A DNA stretch of 36,233 nt from the NCBI GenBank assembly GCA_905181755.1, contig CAJIYY010000022.1:1-36233 (forward strand), written 5' to 3'. The stretch's first letter is position 1; every line of letters begins with the position of its first letter. The position numbers were made by a program, and so were the translations under genes. A model generated the notes under the pieces. It was not told the origin of the DNA. It made no database searches and saw only the letters and a program-made list of their open reading frames with translations. Positions 16,270 through 25,188 of the stretch are shown in pieces. This stretch comes from Candidatus Dadabacteria bacterium UBA1144. Its GTDB lineage: Bacteria > Desulfobacterota_D > UBA1144.

Positions 16270-17564
16270 GCTATCAAGATTTAACAAATAGAATTAAGAA
16301 AAACTTTAAGGTTCTTGGAGCTGCGAAAATTATAGGGGGGCTAATGTCAGCTCTGACTTTACTCTTAATTGGAAGAGCTCTAGGTGTAGAGAAATTTGGT
16401 ATATTTTCAATGGTTATATCCGCAGTAGAAATTTGCAACATATTTCTAAGTTTTAGAGTCTGGGATACGGCTGTAAAGTTCATAGGAGAGAATTTAGAAA
16501 AAAGAAGAACAGCGTCAAAATATTTGTCTTTAAGTCTGCTTCTAGGTCTTGCTTCTTCAGCAATTTCTTTCTTAATAATAATTCTTATCACCAATTTATT
16601 TGCTGAAAATTTGTTCAGTTCAGTAAGCAACTCTAAACAATTAGTAATTACTTATTCAATAGTAGTTTTATTCATTTCCTTGAATGAAATAATAGATGGA
16701 ATTCTTAGAGTTTTGGATAGATACAAATCAATCTTCAAAATTAATATTTACACAAACCTGTTTAGACTTTTACTCGTAATTACTACACTTATATTATTTG
16801 GCCTTAATATCCAAAACATTATCAACTGCTTTGTCTTAAGTTATATTTGCTGGTTCATTGTAAGAATTATATTTTTAACAGAAGCTTTGAAACTAAGTTC
16901 TATCACAATTAATCCTTTAGACTTACCTAACTCTCAATCATGTTTTAGGTTCATAAAATTTATGTTAAATGCCCACTTTTCAAATATCTTAAACATTGCT
17001 AATGATAAGAACTTGGGCGTTCTAGCAGTGGGGTATTTGGCAACACCTTATTATGCTGGACTTTATCGAGCTGCAAGAGCCATTGTAAAAATAATTAGAA
17101 GAATGATGGATCCGCTACTTGAAATAATATTCCCTGAATTAGTTAGGTTATATTCTGAAAAGAACTTTGAGACCTATAAAAGAATTATTTTTGATTCGAC
17201 TAAGTTAATACTATTAGTCTCTCTAGGAGTAGGAGGGGTAATTTTTTATTTTTCAAATAGTATAATCATATTATTTTTTGGTGAACAATACGTAGAAGCT
17301 GTTCTAGCATTACAAATCCTAATAATAGGAATGATTATTCACAATACTGCTTATTGGGTTAATCCCTCTATCCTATCTTCAGGAAATCCCAAGTTCTTAT
17401 CAATTATTACAATTGCAACAACTACTACTTACTGCTTATGTCTTCCATATTTTATTGGTCAAATAAATCATGAAGGCGCGGCAATTTCTTTAGTAATTAA
17501 GAACATTTTAACCTTGATACTTGGCCTTATCTTCTACTTTAAATTTTTAAAAAATAAAGTTTAA
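16266..17564 (+). CDS. Polysaccharide biosynthesis protein / O-antigen-type flippase (MATE-like)
   Basis: 432 aa with about 12 membrane helices in the MOP/Wzx pattern. The N-terminus KVLGAAKIIGGLMSALTLLL then IGRALGVEKFGIFSMVISAV is the standard start of polysaccharide transport proteins. In the middle, AVGYLATPYYAGLYRAARAI and the cytoplasmic MMDPLLEIIFPELVRLYSE also match. The likely role is flipping lipid-linked oligosaccharide across the inner membrane. The start overlaps the preceding glycosyltransferase by 4 bp, and the 3' end overlaps the convergent aldo/keto reductase by 4 bp (shared TTAA). Confidence 0.87.
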   Translation: MSYQDLTNRIKKNFKVLGAAKIIGGLMSALTLLLIGRALGVEKFGIFSMVISAVEICNIFLSFRVWDTAVKFIGENLEKRRTASKYLSLSLLLGLASSAISFLIIILITNLFAENLFSSVSNSKQLVITYSIVVLFISLNEIIDGILRVLDRYKSIFKINIYTNLFRLLLVITTLILFGLNIQNIINCFVLSYICWFIVRIIFLTEALKLSSITINPLDLPNSQSCFRFIKFMLNAHFSNILNIANDKNLGVLAVGYLATPYYAGLYRAARAIVKIIRRMMDPLLEIIFPELVRLYSEKNFETYKRIIFDSTKLILLVSLGVGGVIFYFSNSIIILFFGEQYVEAVLALQILIIGMIIHNTAYWVNPSILSSGNPKFLSIITIATTTTYCLCLPYFIGQINHEGAAISLVIKNILTLILGLIFYFKFLKNKV

Positions 17565-18583
17565 GATGGTGTAGGTTTTGTCTTAGTATTAGAGAATGGT
17601 TGGTTAAGTGAGGCAGAGTGTTTCTCGACCCACAAGTTTTCTATCTTGCTTATTTCTTCAGATGAAAGAGGTGAAAGCTCTGAAACACCACTGTACTCGT
17701 CTATCTCATCATGAGATGTAAAATTAGGCAAAACAGTACATATGTTAGGGACCGATAAAGGGAAAAGAATAGCAGCCTGTCCTATTGTTCTTTCGTTGTC
17801 TTTATATAAAAACTCAAAATCATCTCTTGCCTCTAGACCTTCTTGCATCCACTTTTGCTTCCTGTGACTTCTATGGTCGTCCTTTGAGTAAACCTTATCT
17901 TTAGTAAAACTCCCATCCATAATACCTGAAGCATGAGGAACTCTGGATATTAATCCAGTTTCTGTTTCAGCTGCTTTATCAAATAATGACTTAGACGGTT
18001 CTTGCTCTAGCAGATTATAAATAATCTGCAAGGCTAGCGGTGAATGGTTCATAGAATCAAGACCCTCATCTAACCATCCGATGTCTGGACCTAATGCCAT
18101 AGCGTAAGATCTAATTTTTCCTTCTTCAACTAGCTTCTCAAGAGTCTCAAGTACCTCATCATTATTGATAAAATCCATCCGAGGATTATGGAGCTGGTAA
18201 ATGTCTATATAATCGGTAGAAAGTCTCTTTAGGCTTTGTTCGCAAGAAAATCTCACATCCTTAGCAGAAAACTTTTGGGGCATTTCACTGTGGCCTTTTC
18301 TTTCTCCTGCATTAGAATAAATATCATAGCCAAACTTAGTTGCATATATTCTTTTATCTCTAGATTTAGGGAAAGCTTTAGCTAAAACTTCTTCCCCATA
18401 ACCATTTCCATAAATATCTGCTGTATCATAGAAGTTTATTCCTACATCAAAAGCATGGTGCAACAAGGATAACGACAGCTTCTCTTCGGTAACCCCCCAC
18501 CACTTTGTAGCTACGGACCATACACCAAAACCCACCTCTGAGACTCTAAGCTCTTTGTTCTTGGGAAAAGTTCTATAGTTCAT
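17561..18583 (-). CDS. Aldo/keto reductase
   Basis: An NADPH-dependent carbonyl reductase of the AKR superfamily, 340 aa, cytoplasmic barrel. Catalytic tetrad: Asp and Tyr in NFYDTADIYGNGYGEE, Lys in IYATKFGYD and His in IYQLHNPRM. The C-terminal cofactor region (FPLSVPNICTVLPNFTS) is present but less canonical than in well-studied AKRs. The frame extends upstream, but the ATG at 18583 is preceded by GGAGGAAGATT, an excellent ribosome-binding site lying inside the end of trxB, so I chose it. That gives an 11-bp overlap with trxB and indicates co-transcription and coupling. The substrate is unknown. Confidence 0.88.
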   Translation of the reverse strand: MNYRTFPKNKELRVSEVGFGVWSVATKWWGVTEEKLSLSLLHHAFDVGINFYDTADIYGNGYGEEVLAKAFPKSRDKRIYATKFGYDIYSNAGERKGHSEMPQKFSAKDVRFSCEQSLKRLSTDYIDIYQLHNPRMDFINNDEVLETLEKLVEEGKIRSYAMALGPDIGWLDEGLDSMNHSPLALQIIYNLLEQEPSKSLFDKAAETETGLISRVPHASGIMDGSFTKDKVYSKDDHRSHRKQKWMQEGLEARDDFEFLYKDNERTIGQAAILFPLSVPNICTVLPNFTSHDEIDEYSGVSELSPLSSEEISKIENLWVEKHSASLNQPFSNTKTKPTPS

Positions 18584-19517
18584 AATCTTCCTCCAGAAAT
18601 CTTTCAGCATCAATGGCAGCCATACATCCAGAACCTGCCGCTGTTATTGCTTGCCTATAAATACTATCTTGAACATCGCCTGAAGCAAAAACACCCCTAA
18701 TATTGGTTCGGGATGATTTACCATCAGTTATCAAGTATCCATTAGAATCTATATGCAAGATATCCTTAAAGAGACTTGTATTGGGGTTGTGCCCTATGGC
18801 GATAAATACACCATCTGTCTCAACTTCAACTTCACTTCCTGTTTTAGAGTCCTTGTAGATTAATCCATATACTCCTTTTTCCTGATTTCCTATAAATTCG
18901 ATCGGTTCTGCGTTCCATAGAAAGTCTATCTTGTCATTACTAATTGCTCTATCTTCCATTATTTTTGAAGCTCGCAAAGTATCTCTTCTATGCATGATAG
19001 TTACCTTAGAAGCGAATTTTGTTAAGAAAATTGCTTCTTCCATTGCACTATCTCCGCCGCCAATTACATGAATGGACTTATCTTTGTAGAAAAACCCATC
19101 GCAGGTTGCACAAGTTGAAAGTCCCCTACCAACAAACTCATCTTCACCTTTTATTCCTAAAAGTTTGGCCGAAGCTCCCGTGGAAATTATTACGGAATCA
19201 GCTTCTATCTTTTCATTATCTGTCTCGAGCTTAAAAGGGTAAGATTCAAAATCTACTTTATCAACCTGCTTCATAATACATTTTGCACCAAATTTCTGTG
19301 CTTGCTCTCTAAGCAGGTCCATAAGATTTGGTCCCATTACACCGTCTGGAAAACCAGGAAAATTTTCAACATCTGTTGTCATTGTTAGTTGACCACCAGC
19401 TTGAAATCCTTCAAATACGATCGGATTAAGATTAGCTCTCGCACAATAAATCGCCGCTGTTAGCCCCGCAGGTCCCGACCCTATAATTACAACTTTATTT
19501 TTTTTAGGATAGTCCAT
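18573..19517 (-). CDS. trxB: Thioredoxin reductase (NADPH)
   Basis: An FAD flavoenzyme that reduces thioredoxin with NADPH. Seen: the FAD-binding GSGPAGLTAAIYCARA; FEGFQAGGQLTMTTDVENFPGF; the redox-active LSTCATCDGFFY (about Cys136 and Cys139); the NADPH motif VIGGGDSAMEEAIFLT; HRRDTLRAS; and the C-terminal GVFASGDVQDSIYRQAITAAGSGCMAA. It is full length at 314 aa. The ATG at 19517 follows AAGAGGTTGTG, a good ribosome-binding site; an upstream TTG at 19547 is rejected. It heads a two-gene operon with the aldo/keto reductase. It would supply reduced thioredoxin or glutaredoxin for the APS reductase encoded at 34.4 kb. Confidence 0.96.
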   Translation of the reverse strand: MDYPKKNKVVIIGSGPAGLTAAIYCARANLNPIVFEGFQAGGQLTMTTDVENFPGFPDGVMGPNLMDLLREQAQKFGAKCIMKQVDKVDFESYPFKLETDNEKIEADSVIISTGASAKLLGIKGEDEFVGRGLSTCATCDGFFYKDKSIHVIGGGDSAMEEAIFLTKFASKVTIMHRRDTLRASKIMEDRAISNDKIDFLWNAEPIEFIGNQEKGVYGLIYKDSKTGSEVEVETDGVFIAIGHNPNTSLFKDILHIDSNGYLITDGKSSRTNIRGVFASGDVQDSIYRQAITAAGSGCMAAIDAERFLEEDYEL

Positions 19518-19632
19518 CACAACCTCTTGCAAATATGAATTTAGCAACTAATTTAATATATATGTTACCAGTTTGTTAATTATTATGTATTTTATACCAA
19601 TAAGGTAAATAGAGGAATTTTTTTTAAATTAA

Positions 19633-20535
19633 ATGAGCAAACCAAAAGAAAAGAATATTTTAGAAACATTTACGAATGGAGAGTTTCTCTTCTTGCAAGA
19701 GAGCAAGTCGTTATTATTTCTAGATGGTTCTGATTCATTTAAATTCATCAATAGTATCTCTTCAAATGAGATTACCAATACAAAAGGTAGTCTATCGGTT
19801 AGCACACTAATCCTTACCAATAAAGGTAGACTAATATTTGATGTTGAAATTTACACTAAATCCGATGATTCGATGTTTGTTTTATGCAACCTATCACAGA
19901 AAAACGAGCTGATAGAATATTTAAAAAATTATCGAATGTCATACAAAGTAGAAATTAACGATTACAGCAAGAGCCTTTATCCTTTCAAAGCCATGAATGT
20001 TTTAATTTCAGAAGAATCAAATAATTTTACTTCTCCATTTATTTTGGAGAGCAATTTTATTAATTATTTTATCACTAAAGATAAGATCCCAGAAACCAAA
20101 AAATTTAAAACTGATGAGCTAGACTACAAAAAATGGAAAATCTTATGTGGCTCTCCGAGTTTCCCTAATGAGCTAAATTCTCAATTAATACCAATAGAAG
20201 CTGATATGTGGTCCTCAATATCATTCACCAAAGGGTGCTATATTGGTCAGGAGACCATTGCTAGAATAAAGTATCGAGGAAAAGTAAAAAAGACTCTTGG
20301 TTCATTTAGAATATCTGGCCCAATAAGAGATGAAAGAGAGATATTGAATCTAAAAAATGAAAGAATTGGCTCAATAACCAGCCACTTTTACTGCAAAGAA
20401 AAAAATCTATCATTCGGATTAGGATTTCTAAAGAATGAAGAGAATTTCATCAAGAATAAAATTAAAATTGCTGATTTAGGCGGCGAAGTGAGAAGAAACT
20501 TGCATATGGAAGAAAATCGGAAACTAACACTATAA
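19633..20535 (+). CDS. ygfZ: YgfZ/GcvT-like folate-binding protein
   Basis: YgfZ is a tetrahydrofolate-binding protein that supports Fe-S enzyme maturation or repair. The signature KGCYIGQE is complete (residues 200-207, with Cys202). The N-terminal LFLDGSDSFKFINSISSNEI and LTNKGRLIFDVEIY follow the GcvT-fold layout, as does CGSPSFPNELNSQLIPIEAD just before the signature. Length is 300 aa. It is divergent from trxB, and its 3' end stops 6 bp short of the convergent PUR-domain gene. The window contains several Fe-S enzymes (BioB, MqnC, sulfite reductase, APS reductase, ferredoxin) that could be clients. AGAGGAA lies rather far upstream of the ATG. Confidence 0.9.
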   Translation: MSKPKEKNILETFTNGEFLFLQESKSLLFLDGSDSFKFINSISSNEITNTKGSLSVSTLILTNKGRLIFDVEIYTKSDDSMFVLCNLSQKNELIEYLKNYRMSYKVEINDYSKSLYPFKAMNVLISEESNNFTSPFILESNFINYFITKDKIPETKKFKTDELDYKKWKILCGSPSFPNELNSQLIPIEADMWSSISFTKGCYIGQETIARIKYRGKVKKTLGSFRISGPIRDEREILNLKNERIGSITSHFYCKEKNLSFGLGFLKNEENFIKNKIKIADLGGEVRRNLHMEENRKLTL

Positions 20536-20541
20536 TAGATT

Positions 20542-20760
20542 TTAATCTAGAGATGTATTAATTACTAACTTAATCTGGTTATCAAATTCCTCAAGCCCTT
20601 CAATGGGAACCACAATACTTGACCTGCCCCCACTTTGTTCTGTAATTCTCAAGTATTTACCCTTATGATTCTCCTTTATATCAAAGAAGAATCTTTTAGT
20701 TTGAATATCTACTTGAGAACTATACAAATCTTTTGACTGATTATCTTTTTCATTCGCCAT
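20542..20760 (-). CDS. PUR-domain (DUF3276-like) nucleic-acid-binding protein
   Basis: A 72-aa protein consisting almost entirely of one PUR-repeat-like unit: KRFFFDIKENHKGKYLRITE then GGRSSIVVPIEGLEEF. This matches the bacterial PUR-alpha/DUF3276 pattern of FFFDVKEnk.GkyL.I.E.... r..I.vp...l..F. Characterised members bind single-stranded DNA or RNA as dimers. The ATG at 20760 is used; a TTG at 20763 is directly upstream. It precedes or follows no obvious partner: the thiolase ends 10 bp upstream on the same strand, and the convergent ygfZ ends 6 bp away. The family call is good; the target is unknown. Confidence 0.75.
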   Translation of the reverse strand: MANEKDNQSKDLYSSQVDIQTKRFFFDIKENHKGKYLRITEQSGGRSSIVVPIEGLEEFDNQIKLVINTSLD

Positions 20761-20770
20761 CAAATAATCA

Positions 20771-21952
20771 CTATACCTTAGGGTTCTCTATAACCATGGC
20801 AATCCCCATTCCGCCACCAACACATAGTGAAACCAAACCTCTTTTTACTTTTCTTCTTTGCATTTCATGAAGAAGCTTTACCACTAAAACTGTTCCTGAG
20901 GCTCCAATAGGATGCCCAAGAGCAACCGCTCCTCCGTTAACATTTAGCTTATCGGCAGGAATTGGAAAATCGCTTAAAACAGCTAATGATTGGACTGCAA
21001 AAGCTTCATTCAATTTAACTAAATCAATATCATCTATTGTTAATCCTGCTTTAGCTAGAGCTTTATTCATTGCTGGAACTGGACCAATTCCCATAACTGA
21101 AGGTTCAACTCCCGCGACTGCGTAAGATATGACTTCACCGATAGGATCCAAACCTAACTCCTTAGCTTTTTCCTCTGAAGATACGACCATGTAAGCTGCT
21201 CCATCATTAATACCTGAAGCATTACCGGCAGTAACTGAGCCTTCAGGAGTAAAAACAGGCTTAAGTCTGCTTAAAGCAGCCATTGAAACTTCTCTTGGAT
21301 GTTCATCTATATCAAAGATACCTTTCTTAAGTTGCACTGGAACAATCTCTTTTTTAAATGTTCCAGCCCTTTGTGCCTTCTTTGCTTTTCCTTGACTTTC
21401 AATCGCAAACTTATCTTGCTCTTCCCTAGATATATTATACTTTTCTGCAAGATTTTCCGCAGTCATACCCATATGATAATTATTGAAGATATCCCACAGT
21501 CCATCATAAACCATTCCATCTAGAACAGTATCCCTAGCTTCTAAGGCCATCCTGTACCCGTATCTTGCTTTTGGCATAATAAATGGTGCCAAGTTCATAT
21601 TCTCTATTCCACCAGCTAAAACGACACCTGCGTCACCCGCCTTAATAGACTGAGCAGCGTTAGCTATTGATTGAACACCAGACGCACAAACTCTATTTAA
21701 GCTATACGCAGGAGTGTCAAAGTCTAAGCCAGCGCCTAATGCAACTTGCCTAGATGGATTTTGTCCCTGACCTGCACCAAGAATGTTTCCTGTTACAACT
21801 TCATCAATCTGAGTTGGGCCTATACCAGTCCTCTTTAGAATTTCCTTAACTACAGTGACTCCTAATTCAACAGCTGTTGTATCTTGAAGAGTTCCTCCAA
21901 ATGTTCCAATCGCCGTTCTTAAAGGCTCACTTAATACTACTTTTGTAGACAT
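20771..21952 (-). CDS. Acetyl-CoA acetyltransferase (thiolase)
   Basis: Condenses two acetyl-CoA to acetoacetyl-CoA, or the reverse. The catalytic set is complete: acyl-Cys89 in NRVCASGVQ, His in NEAFAVQSLAV/GGAVALGHPIGASG, and the proton-donor Cys in SLCVGGGMG. Length 393 aa matches biosynthetic thiolases (AtoB/PhaA type). A strong GGGGGAAG ribosome-binding site precedes the ATG, and base composition is less AT-rich than its neighbours, consistent with high expression. It is monocistronic or leads the PUR-domain gene (10-bp gap). Whether it serves beta-oxidation, ketone or isoprenoid chemistry cannot be decided here. Confidence 0.93.
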   Translation of the reverse strand: MSTKVVLSEPLRTAIGTFGGTLQDTTAVELGVTVVKEILKRTGIGPTQIDEVVTGNILGAGQGQNPSRQVALGAGLDFDTPAYSLNRVCASGVQSIANAAQSIKAGDAGVVLAGGIENMNLAPFIMPKARYGYRMALEARDTVLDGMVYDGLWDIFNNYHMGMTAENLAEKYNISREEQDKFAIESQGKAKKAQRAGTFKKEIVPVQLKKGIFDIDEHPREVSMAALSRLKPVFTPEGSVTAGNASGINDGAAYMVVSSEEKAKELGLDPIGEVISYAVAGVEPSVMGIGPVPAMNKALAKAGLTIDDIDLVKLNEAFAVQSLAVLSDFPIPADKLNVNGGAVALGHPIGASGTVLVVKLLHEMQRRKVKRGLVSLCVGGGMGIAMVIENPKV

Positions 21953-22054
21953 TGTTTCTTCCCCCTTTTTATTAACTTTTAATTAGAAATTATAAAAATT
22001 TAATTTTTATTATTGTACCAAAATATAAAGAAATAATAAACTTTTAATTAATTT

Positions 22055-23197
22055 ATGAGTATTATTGACTTCATGAGAGTAAAAAAAGTATGTATAATTT
22101 TTGGCGGTAAATCAGTAGAACATGAAATATCAATAATATCTGCTAATTCAATTCTAAATAATATAAATAAGACAAAATACAAGATCTTCGGAATTTATAT
22201 TACGAAAGACGGTGTTTTCTGTGAAGCAACACCCAGCATAAACAGAAAATCTTCTGAATATAAATTTAAGATTAGCCGTCAAAAGATAGTTCTTCTTTCA
22301 AACCAAAAAAATAAAAACCTCTTAATACTAAAAGGAAGCAAGATTGAAGCAAAAATTAATATAGATGTTTTTTTTCCAATTATTCATGGAACTGGTGGCG
22401 AAGATGGTTCAATCCAAGGGCTATTAGAATTAGTAAATAAACCATATGTTGGTTGTGGGGTGGAAAGTTCTTCTATATGTATGAATAAGATTTTATCAAA
22501 GAAATTAGTCTCTCAACAGTCTATTCCGACAACAGCGTTCCACAGTTTCGGTAAAGAAGAATGGAGAACTAGCGAATCAAGCCTCATTAGAAAAATCTTA
22601 GAAGATATAGGTCTCCCATGCTTTGTGAAGGCATCAAATTTAGGATCAAGTGTTGGAATATACAGAGTAGCCACAACTAAAGAACTAAAAAGTAGGATTA
22701 AAGATGGCTTCAAGTTTGCCAATGAGCTACTAGTAGAAGAGGCGGTGCTTCAACCTGAAGAAGTTGAGGTCAGCATCCTTGAGAAAAATAATATTATTAC
22801 CACCGTACCAGGAAGAATAATTCCCTCTGATGAGTTTTATAGCTATAAGGCAAAATATATAGACGGAAAATCAGAGATCGAAATACCATATCAAAGAGCC
22901 TCGTCTAACCCCGCCCTAATGAAGAGAATCAAAATCCTATCAAGTAAGGTGTTTACTGTTCTTCAATGTTCTGGGATGGCACGAATAGATTTCCTATATG
23001 GAAGGACGACCAGAAAGAAGAAGCCAGCCCTATACTTTAGCGAAATCAATACAATTCCTGGTTTCACAGAAATTAGCATGTTTCCTAAACTTTTAAACAA
23101 TGAAGGAATAACACTTGAAGCAACAATAGAGGCGCTCATAAAGAATTCAGAGTCTAAACAGAGGAAGAAGGAGAAATTAGTAACTGACTTTCTTTAG
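22055..23197 (+). CDS. ddl: D-alanine--D-alanine ligase
   Basis: An ATP-grasp enzyme making D-Ala-D-Ala for peptidoglycan. Seen: FGGKSVEHEISIISANSIL at the N-terminus; FPIIHGTGGEDGSIQGLLEL; PCFVKASNLGSSVGI, the ATP-grasp glycine loop; LLVEEAVLQPEEVEVSIL; and the metal-binding end YFSEINTIPGFTEISMFPKL. At 380 aa it is slightly longer than average (~310-370) and ends in a basic tail. The first ATG is used; a second in-frame ATG at 22073 is possible, and neither has a ribosome-binding site. Its last 4 bp overlap the convergent transporter gene. Confidence 0.93.
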   Translation: MSIIDFMRVKKVCIIFGGKSVEHEISIISANSILNNINKTKYKIFGIYITKDGVFCEATPSINRKSSEYKFKISRQKIVLLSNQKNKNLLILKGSKIEAKINIDVFFPIIHGTGGEDGSIQGLLELVNKPYVGCGVESSSICMNKILSKKLVSQQSIPTTAFHSFGKEEWRTSESSLIRKILEDIGLPCFVKASNLGSSVGIYRVATTKELKSRIKDGFKFANELLVEEAVLQPEEVEVSILEKNNIITTVPGRIIPSDEFYSYKAKYIDGKSEIEIPYQRASSNPALMKRIKILSSKVFTVLQCSGMARIDFLYGRTTRKKKPALYFSEINTIPGFTEISMFPKLLNNEGITLEATIEALIKNSESKQRKKEKLVTDFL

Positions 23198-24105
23198 TTT
23201 ACATTTTCCTTTCTAAAAACAAGAAGGAAGACGACTCCAAGTACAATCAAACCTCCACCCACCAATTTCAAAAAGCTAGGCATTGTGTCAAAGAATATAA
23301 AAGTCAATAAAACTACGAATACAGCCTCCAGAGGAGTAACGGCAGTTGTTCTAGAAACATCTACTAATTTAATAGCTTGGAATTGAAGAGCTTTCCCAAT
23401 ATAGGCGCCACAAGTTCCTCCAATTAACATATAAAGCAAATCAATATTAGAGGGGAGCTGAAACCTCCCACTTATAAGTAAGTAGGATATTCCAATAACT
23501 GAGACTCCTAGTGCTCTTAGGGTTGCGACCATCATCATATTTAAGCTTGACCCTTTTCTTCTAACTATAACGAACAGGCACGAGTAGCAAAATGCCGCTA
23601 AAATAGCAAAGAATGCTCCTTTTAATTCAAATATCGGAGTATCATAAGTTATAACAAGGCCACCAATTATCGTAAGAGCGATTCCAAAGAATTCTAATTT
23701 CCTTAATCTTTCATTTAAAAAAAATGCTCCAAGAATTACCGAGAAGACGACTTGGAACTTCATTAAAAAAGAAGTCACAGGTGGTCCAGCCGACCTCAGT
23801 GCGATTATCCAAAAAGCAACTCCGAAAACAGTAACAATTGAAGATATAATCATTACATCTTTATATTGCCCAAGATCGTCAATATTCACCCGAAATTTAG
23901 TTCCAAACAAACCGAATAAAGTCCTCTTAAGAATTGCGAACAAGAACGCTCCAAAAAACCAATAGAAGGCCACTGTTTCTGGATAAAGATCTTCGGAAAC
24001 TTTCTTTCCAAATATGTATGAGAAAGCTGTAAAAAAAGCAGTCCCTGTCACCAGCAAGTAGCCAAAAAGTACATCTGACTTCTTTTTCTTTAAATTATTC
24101 TGCAA
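23194..24105 (-). CDS. EamA/DMT-superfamily transporter
   Basis: 303 aa with ten predicted helices arranged as two EamA repeats. The first repeat covers roughly residues 15-145 and ends FLNERLRKLEFFGIALTIIGG. The second runs from about 165 to 295, with the paired motif LEAVFVVLLTFIFFDTMPSFLKLVGGGLIVLG. Such carriers export or import small metabolites; the substrate is unknown. The start appears to be TTG at 24103-24105, with AAAGGA about 10 bases upstream; there is no in-frame ATG nearby. It is 58 bp downstream of exbD on the same strand, and its last 4 bp overlap the convergent ddl stop codon. Confidence 0.82.
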   Translation of the reverse strand: MQNNLKKKKSDVLFGYLLVTGTAFFTAFSYIFGKKVSEDLYPETVAFYWFFGAFLFAILKRTLFGLFGTKFRVNIDDLGQYKDVMIISSIVTVFGVAFWIIALRSAGPPVTSFLMKFQVVFSVILGAFFLNERLRKLEFFGIALTIIGGLVITYDTPIFELKGAFFAILAAFCYSCLFVIVRRKGSSLNMMMVATLRALGVSVIGISYLLISGRFQLPSNIDLLYMLIGGTCGAYIGKALQFQAIKLVDVSRTTAVTPLEAVFVVLLTFIFFDTMPSFLKLVGGGLIVLGVVFLLVFRKENVN

Positions 24106-24163
24106 AATACTATTTTCCTTTGGTTTTTAAACTTTCCGACTAATTCAACTTAAACTTAAAGAA

Positions 24164-24562
24164 TTAATTTGATTTTTTAACCGCAATACCTAATTTCTTA
24201 AACCCAGAACGCTTAATTAAATCCATAATCTGAACAACAAATCCATGACCAATCGCCTCGTCTGCCTTTACAATAACCACCTGATCTTTTGATTCATCAG
24301 CAAGATAGGTTCCAATTTGATCTAAGAACAAGCTTTTATCATTAATAAAAATCTTATTTCCTTTTTCAATACTAACAATAATCTGTTTTTCTGTTACTAT
24401 CTCGGAACTTTTTGCTTTTGGTAGCTTAATATTAATACTTGATGTAACTTGTGAGAAGTTCAGCGAAAGAGCAAAGAAAATTAAAAGATTAAATACCACA
24501 TCCACAATAGGAGTTAGGTCCATTAAAGAATCGTCAACATTGATTTCCTTACTAAAGTTCAT
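24164..24562 (-). CDS. exbD: ExbD/TolR-family biopolymer transport protein
   Basis: 132 aa with one N-terminal membrane helix containing the functional Asp (MDLTPIVDVVFNLLIFFALS), then a periplasmic domain (INIKLPKAKS, a beta-alpha core, VVIVKADEAIGHGFVVQIMDLIKRSGF). ExbD works with ExbB to convert proton flow into energy for TonB-type outer-membrane transport, or with TolQ-type partners in the Tol system. A good ribosome-binding site (GGAAGAG) precedes the ATG, which overlaps the exbB stop codon by 4 bp. No tonB or tolA gene is adjacent, so ExbD and TolR cannot be separated firmly. Confidence 0.87.
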   Translation of the reverse strand: MNFSKEINVDDSLMDLTPIVDVVFNLLIFFALSLNFSQVTSSINIKLPKAKSSEIVTEKQIIVSIEKGNKIFINDKSLFLDQIGTYLADESKDQVVIVKADEAIGHGFVVQIMDLIKRSGFKKLGIAVKKSN

Positions 24563-25188
24563 TTCTCTTCCGAAGTTTTTTCCAATTCATAAATTAAACG
24601 AGTAGATTCATCTTGCAAGATGTTTGATATCTCACTAATTCTATTGTTAATCATTTTATATCCAACGAATGTCGGAATCGCCACTATCAGACCAAAAGCT
24701 GTTGTATAGAGAGCCTCAGAGATACCTCCAGCAAGGCTCGGGGGGTCTACAACAGTCTGGGTTGAGATAACTTGAAACACCGTTATCATCCCAGAAATAG
24801 TTCCCAACAAACCTAGCAAGGTACTTATATTACTTAAGGATCCTAGGAGCTCATTAGACCGAGATAAAAGAAAAACCTGCCTTGCTCCTTCGTCCTCAAC
24901 TATCTTCTCTAAATCTTTCTTTGACTTATCTTTATGAAGCAAAATTAGATGAGCGATCTTTCCAAATACTGAACTATCTTCAACAGAAAGAGAAATAGCT
25001 TCACTCAGCTTCCCTTTAGATATGCAGGCATACAATTTTCTCAAAAAACCTTGAGGTAATATATTTTTTTCTCTAGTTAAAAAAAACTTTTTTAAAAAAA
25101 TTGACAAAGCAACGACCGAGCAAGCTAAGATGGGGTAGACAAAAAATCCCCCTTTTGAAACAATAGAAACAATGAAAGATTCATTCAT
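24559..25188 (-). CDS. exbB: MotA/TolQ/ExbB proton-channel family protein
   Basis: 209 aa with three membrane helices: one near residues 13-35, one in LSNISTLLGLLGTISGMITVF and one in GGISEALYTTAFGLIVAIPTFVGY. The two latter stretches carry the family's characteristic Gly/Ser/Thr-rich proton-path residues. It forms the inner-membrane motor with the ExbD protein encoded directly downstream. Its start overlaps the lysA 3' end by 8 bp, so lysA-exbB-exbD is one operon, an unusual mixture of lysine synthesis and envelope energisation. Confidence 0.88.
   Translation of the reverse strand: MNESFIVSIVSKGGFFVYPILACSVVALSIFLKKFFLTREKNILPQGFLRKLYACISKGKLSEAISLSVEDSSVFGKIAHLILLHKDKSKKDLEKIVEDEGARQVFLLSRSNELLGSLSNISTLLGLLGTISGMITVFQVISTQTVVDPPSLAGGISEALYTTAFGLIVAIPTFVGYKMINNRISEISNILQDESTRLIYELEKTSEEK

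Noticed and set aside
18584..18613. Upstream extension of the aldo/keto reductase
   Set aside because: The ATG at 18583 has GGAGGAAG directly before it; the extra ten residues would contain that ribosome-binding site.
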